Assembly (NCBI RefSeq): GCF_004011695.2 | Contig: NC_082419.1 | Coordinates: 372,001-436,000 of the forward strand | Direction of reading: 5' to 3' | Origin: Ascochyta rabiei | Taxonomy: Eukaryota > Ascomycota > Dothideomycetes > Pleosporales > Didymellaceae | DNA length: 64,000 bases | Shown: positions 57,659-64,000 of the stretch, in pieces | Layout: each line of letters begins with the position of its first letter | Position numbering within the stretch: position 1 is the stretch's first letter | Notes under the pieces: model-generated | Told to the model about the DNA's origin: nothing | The model's input: only the letters and a program-made list of their open reading frames with translations | Databases searched by the model: none | Translations under genes and position numbers: made by a program

Positions 57659-59120
57659 GCTCTTCAATCGAAAGATCAAACACGTAAGACTCCGTGTCCT
57701 TACCGAACGATAAAAAAAATCGGCTTTTTCGCATTCAACCCTTTCTCTCTTCTTTACAAGTAGGCCCAATGAAAATACACACCCCTGCAGCTCAGAGCGG
57801 CGCATCAGCATCAAGAGCGAGATGCAGCGCTGCCGCTCGCAAATCCCATTCGCAACACTGGGCGGCCGCCCAATCGAACACAAACCAAGCAAACGGGCCT
57901 GAGGTTGGGCGAGCTTCCTAAAAAGCATGGAATGCATTGTATGACAGCCTGACTAGGAGCCTCAATAAGACACCCAGCATCTCAGAGCAACCTCTACGAT
58001 ACCAGCAAGAGCAAGGTATCGCACTATCCACGACTATGTACGCAGGAAGAAGCGACCTCCAATAAAAGAGTGTACATCATAGTCAATTAGTAGCTACGTC
58101 GTTATCAAGTGAAATTGTGCACAGAGGAGAGGGCACAGGTTAATTAGGGGGTGTCAGGGTGCAGAAGGATGTCCATGTAATTCATAATCGAGCGTAAGAT
58201 ATCACGCGATGACACGGTAGATACGGAAAGCTCCTCTTACCGGTTCAGTTCTGATGTGCTACTTTTTCCTCGTACATCTGTGTATAGAAGTCATCTTTGT
58301 AACGGCTCAAAGCTAGGGCTGGTCGAGTGCGAGTCGAGAGTAGTTATGTACAGATATGCACACATATGTCGATATGTCTGATCTCAATAGCTGATTCGGC
58401 GCAATCCCTGGTTCTCCGGCTTTTTGTATGATGGTTGTACGCAGGTGGTTAATCCATGAACGAAACAATCCTAAAAAGCCTTTTGGGTGATTTACAGTGC
58501 CATCGCTTGCGTGACCACATGCCTAAAATATGGCATTCAAAGTATTGAGCTGAGACGTCTTCACGTTCAGCTGTGCTAAGCGTGGTGTCCCTTCGCGCAT
58601 TCAAAACTTTCAAGAAAACCGTCGACCGGATCTGATTGTGGTGAGCTTCTACTTGTGTATTCCTAGTTTGTGGACTTGCAGTACGCATTGGTCAGAGACT
58701 GAGAGTTCGAGCTGCTTTGTACTGTGTAAGTTTGAGACATCCACGACGCTTGTACTCATTAAGAGTTAGTCACTGTTTCCCACACTGCAATATGGCACAA
58801 ATACGATTAGATGACAGTGTCAGCTCTTGTTTATTGAGTCGGGATGATTGGGCATAGCGGTGCCACATTGGCGGCAAAATGTTACTGAGTTGGGATTGGG
58901 TACAAAGCGCAACTGACGGAGGATAATGTGTGCAATACCAGCATTTCAAGTGGAAGACATTGTACGCCATCCTTGGTTGAGCAAAAGAAGCAAATGATGT
59001 ACATTACATAGTATGTACAAGATGCTGGTGTCTCGCCCTTCTTTGTAATATGATAGAGAGGTTGTACGCTCGCCATGATTCCGTCATCCAAGTTTCGTTA
59101 CGTCTTCTTCCTTTTGAAAA
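57659..59120. other. Gene-free stretch (1.5 kb)
   Basis: Only short unsupported frames on both strands. No repeats or RNA genes recognised. Confidence 0.5.
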
Positions 59121-59840
59121 CTATGCCATTTCTCCCTTCCTCTCTTCCCTCAAAGCGTTCTTCACAATGGCTCCACACATTTTCGCATACGGGTTTGTTC
59201 GAACGCTCATTTCTCTTGCAGCCTCATCGCCAAACCGCGCAGCTGCTGCAAAGTCCTTCGATGCCAGCTCTTCTAACTCGCTCTTATCCATTCCTCTTAG
59301 TTCTGTTCCTGTTTCGCTTGCTTTTAGGTACAAGAAAGCACGATGGGAGTATGCTGTCCGTAATATGCGCGCCTGATATGATGATACCGGTGCTATTGGT
59401 GCAGCTGTAGGCAGTGAAAGAAGAATGGCGTGTGCTAGGTCTGTGAAAATCATTTCGATGTCCGGTCCCGGCGCGGAGAAAATGTTTTGATCGGTCGGTA
59501 GCGATGCTTCTATCTTCAGTCTTTGCAACATGGCCCGGTTAACGAAAGCGCTTGGATATGTTGGGTTCGATGTGATGATATCGTTTAGACTTCTTATTGC
59601 TAAGTCGATAGATGTGCTACTTGAGTCACTCGATGCTCGTTGGACGATTTGGTTTTGTTGAGTTTCGAGGATGGACAGTTGCGAGGAAGATATGGTAGGG
59701 TGAGGTGAGATTGATTCGTCTATCGCGGACGCATCTTTTGACTTCGCGACTGACGATGGGAGAGTCTCGGGATCGAAAAGCGCGTTTAGAATGCGGGCGT
59801 CGTTTGCTGACAACGAGGTGTTTATTATGTCAACGGCCAT
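59121..59840 (-). CDS. TTC36-like tetratricopeptide repeat protein
   Basis: Intronless, 239 aa. It begins SLSANDARILNALFDPE, the TTC36-type N-terminus, and has TPR-like helices around SLNDIITSNPTYPSAFVNRAMLQRL and LRTAYSHRAFLYLKAS. It closes with AARFGDEAAREMSVRTNPYAKMCGAIVKNAL, matching the TTC36 ending (NPYAxLCN). In mammals TTC36 binds 4-hydroxyphenylpyruvate dioxygenase and protects it from degradation. Here the HPPD gene is the immediate divergent neighbour, which supports the call and suggests the partnership exists in fungi. Two Ser/Thr/Gln-rich stretches (residues ~30-75) are inserted relative to animal TTC36. Confidence 0.82.
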   Translation of the reverse strand: MAVDIINTSLSANDARILNALFDPETLPSSVAKSKDASAIDESISPHPTISSSQLSILETQQNQIVQRASSDSSSTSIDLAIRSLNDIITSNPTYPSAFVNRAMLQRLKIEASLPTDQNIFSAPGPDIEMIFTDLAHAILLSLPTAAPIAPVSSYQARILRTAYSHRAFLYLKASETGTELRGMDKSELEELASKDFAAAARFGDEAAREMSVRTNPYAKMCGAIVKNALREERKGEMA

Positions 59841-61741
<1,901 letters not shown>

Positions 61742-62313
61742 GATATGGATCGTGTAACAGATAAAGCGTCCCAAACTGTCCTCGTTATTAGCTCGATATT
61801 GATGGCGTTGTGGGTCTCTCCATACCAGCATAGCAATACAATTTTTTTCTGGACAACAAAACGTCTACGTATGCTCTGTGTAGGCTCTCAAACAGTCCGT
61901 ATACCCGTAAGTGAGCAAATATGCAAAGCTACTTTAATCTGCGCCAACACCTGCCCTGCCTCAGCACGGTCACCCGAGTTTGTTGATTCTCATTGAAAAT
62001 CTCAGCAAAGCTGCGGCGGTACCATTTGAACAGTCGCTAAGATTGTGGAGATTAGGCAGCCATCTCTTCAACGATGATGTGTACTCGGGTGTACTCGGCT
62101 CCTCGAAACCGCGAGTGATACGCAATTCCGAGACTGGGGATTTTATTCTTGAATTATGTGAACAAAATGGACCGGCAATATGATTTTACTCAGTCGAGAT
62201 CCGGGAGGCAATCATCATTTTCCTGTCGCATATCCAATTTCAAATCGTCAACACCCAACGCCTCTGGGTATCTAAACTCAACAACTCCAAATATGCTCAC
62301 CGCACACTTTTCT
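61742..62313. other. Convergent intergenic region
   Basis: Holds the 3' ends of the HPPD and aminopeptidase genes. No gene seen. Confidence 0.55.
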
Positions 62314-63546
62314 TCACTGGCTCTTACTGAAGCCAAGTTCGTACAGAAACCCAAGCACGAGCTGGCCGTGTTGGAGGACATGCTTGGGGTCAATGTGTTC
62401 GATGGTGTCGTTCGCTGTATGGATATAAGGATTGCGGTACTCGAACGCAGCTTCGAAAATGAAAGATGCCGGGTAACCATTCCTTGTAGCGGAGCCATGA
62501 TCCGAGCAGGCATAGCCACACACACTGTTGACGCGTTCAATGTCGGTATACTACAACCGATTAAATTTTCGTGACTGGGAAATAATGAAGAGCGCGGAAA
62601 CCTTACCTCATCGATGATACGGCCAACGTACTCGTTCAAATTTGGATCGGTAAAGTCTGTGATTAGACCAAAGCTCTCTGGCTTGCCTGCATTGATTGTA
62701 CCTTTAGTATAACCAACCATATCCTGGTTCAACATTGCCCAGACGTCTTTGCCAGCGTTGGAGTACTGCGTGAAGATGTCTTGACTGCCACGTAGGCCAC
62801 CCTCCTCAGCAGCGTACCAATGAAATTCGATACTGTTTTGCAACTTGCTCGGGCCAAAGTCCTTGTCGGAAAGAAGCACACGGAGCGACTCGAGCAGCAG
62901 GAAAGAGCCCGAAGCGTTATCATCCACACCTGGCGCTCTGGCTTCCAGACGGTTTGCGCCATTCACAGAGTCTAGATGCGCACCAACAACGACCGTTCTG
63001 TTGCTACGCCCAGGTACCGTGACTACAATAGACTTCTGTGGCCAGAGTGCGTGCGGAAAGGCCTTGGCAGTGACGCCCTGCTTTTTCGACTTCAAAACCA
63101 CGTCCTGCACCTGACTTAAGAGCCACTCGGATGCTTGAGTGCCTGTGACGGTCTCGGAAAAGCGTGTGTGGTAAATTGCATACTTCTCGAGATTACTCTT
63201 GATATTGTCCCACTTGAGCTTGGGGAACAGGCGTCTGATGTTCTCTTCGTATTTGAATTTGGATGGGTATGGAGCAGGAACCTTGACGGCTTTGACCTCG
63301 GCGTTGAATTCTGTGATATCGAAGAAATGACTTCCGCAGCCACCGCTCTGTCCTGATCAGTAACACATCATAGTTTGAGTTACATCAATCACTTACAGAC
63401 GACAACTCCCATCGCTCTTCTTCAGTGATTTGCACAGTCCGACCGGGAGCTGTTTCAATAGTATACAAAGCTCTAGGCTTAATCTGCTCCGGCTCCGCGA
63501 TGACAGCGGTAGCACAGGCCGCGGCAATGAGAGTAATGGCCTTCAT
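62314..63546 (-). CDS. Secreted M28 leucine aminopeptidase
   Basis: Three exons (63546-63397, 63347-62607, 62550-62314), 375 aa; introns of 49 and 56 nt. The signal peptide [17 protein letters not shown] is followed by a ~70-residue propeptide and the di-zinc aminopeptidase domain. Metal ligands: H~174 (VGAHLDS), D~192 (PGVDDNASG), E~232 ([10 protein letters not shown]), D~259 (NQDMVGY) and H~341 (YIHTANDT). It releases N-terminal residues, preferably leucine, from extracellular peptides. Length and order match fungal Lap1/LapA. Confidence 0.94.
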
Positions 63547-63603
63547 GTTATTGACACAGTTTGATATGAATTGGCGAAGTAGGTCTGAGCTGGGAGGTAC
63601 GAA

Positions 63604-64000
63604 TCATAGCGAGAACTGCTCGATACAAGTACTATCAACCTGTCTGTCGCGGTCGCCAACACGACATGCAGTCAGCGGATCCATCGCGTAATAACATGCT
63701 GTTTGCGATATTTCAGTAGTCAAGCTGGCAACACCAAGACCGGGAATATGCTGAAAGCACCAATGAATATTTTGCAGCAGTCTAAAATAATTCTCGGCGT
63801 TCTTGTCCCTGTGGAGCATGCGACGAAATGTCTTGTCGACTGCCTAATATGATTTAGTCTCGAATTGACTTTGCTGGTAGCGAGCATTTATGTGCCTAAA
63901 GCCAGTCAGAATTATCCAATATCTGCCTGTAGGATGGAGAAACGGCTGATGTTGATACCTGTGGGCATGCCGGGAGGAAGGCTTTTAGCGTTGACTCATG
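63604..64000 (-). CDS. 3' end of an unrecognised gene (partial)
   Basis: A terminal exon (63843-63604, 80 codons, phase 0) joins in frame to 42 nt at the window edge (64000-63959) through a 115-nt GT-AG intron. It reads ...STLKAFLPACPQ-AVDKTFRRMLHRDKNAEN and ends CIEQFSL. A predicted helix covers ENYFRLLQNIHWCFQHI, and ASLTTEISQTACYYAMDPLTACRVGD follows. No family recognised; the 5' part lies outside the window. The intron is longer than its neighbours, so the join is tentative. Confidence 0.35.

Overview
This is nuclear DNA from a filamentous ascomycete (Pezizomycotina). The genes are split by short introns (about 43-80 nt, mostly GT-AG, many with a CTRAY-like branch site). The gene set includes a velvet regulator (VeA), PTH11-like receptors, a HET-domain protein, an XRCC4-type repair factor and Byr4. 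A Dothideomycete is a reasonable guess, but the sequence alone does not prove it. Exon joins given here were worked out by hand from splice signals and reading frame.

Layout. 1-10 kb: an APH/choline-kinase-like protein, an intron-containing tRNA-Thr(CGT), a secreted M14 carboxypeptidase, a small secreted cysteine-rich protein and an RNase H1 with two hybrid-binding domains. 10-14 kb: a DUF202 membrane protein and a PFK-2/FBPase-2. 14.7-15.7 kb: a nest of small inverted-repeat transposons with no gene. 17-23 kb: a PTH11-like receptor, a secreted type-B carboxylesterase and O-acetylhomoserine sulfhydrylase. 24-26 kb: veA, followed by about 3 kb crowded with minisatellites. 29-35 kb: a 772-aa unrecognised protein, a 3-kb gene-free stretch with a degraded ~300-bp repeat, and a WD40 protein. 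36-41 kb: byr4 and an XRCC4/Lif1 homologue in divergent orientation. 41.7-42.5 kb: a block of simple repeats. 43-48 kb: a possible ELL-associated (Ebp1/AFF4-like) elongation factor and mitochondrial GABA transaminase. 49.5-57.7 kb: a secreted S41/CPAF-like protease, a large NACHT-like + zinc-finger + HET protein, and two broken gene fragments (an amino-acid permease tail and a PTH11-like piece). 59-64 kb: a TTC36 homologue head-to-head with 4-hydroxyphenylpyruvate dioxygenase, an M28 leucine aminopeptidase, and the 3' end of an unrecognised gene running off the window.

How genes work together. Most are independent housekeeping genes, and no secondary-metabolite cluster is visible. The most suggestive pairing is TTC36 beside HPPD, because mammalian TTC36 is known to stabilise HPD. 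The 49.5-57.7 kb block combines a non-self-recognition-type protein, a secreted protease and gene debris, which makes it the most accessory-like part of the window. Amino-acid metabolism is well represented (OAH sulfhydrylase, GABA transaminase, HPPD), as are secreted hydrolases (M14, type-B esterase, S41, M28).
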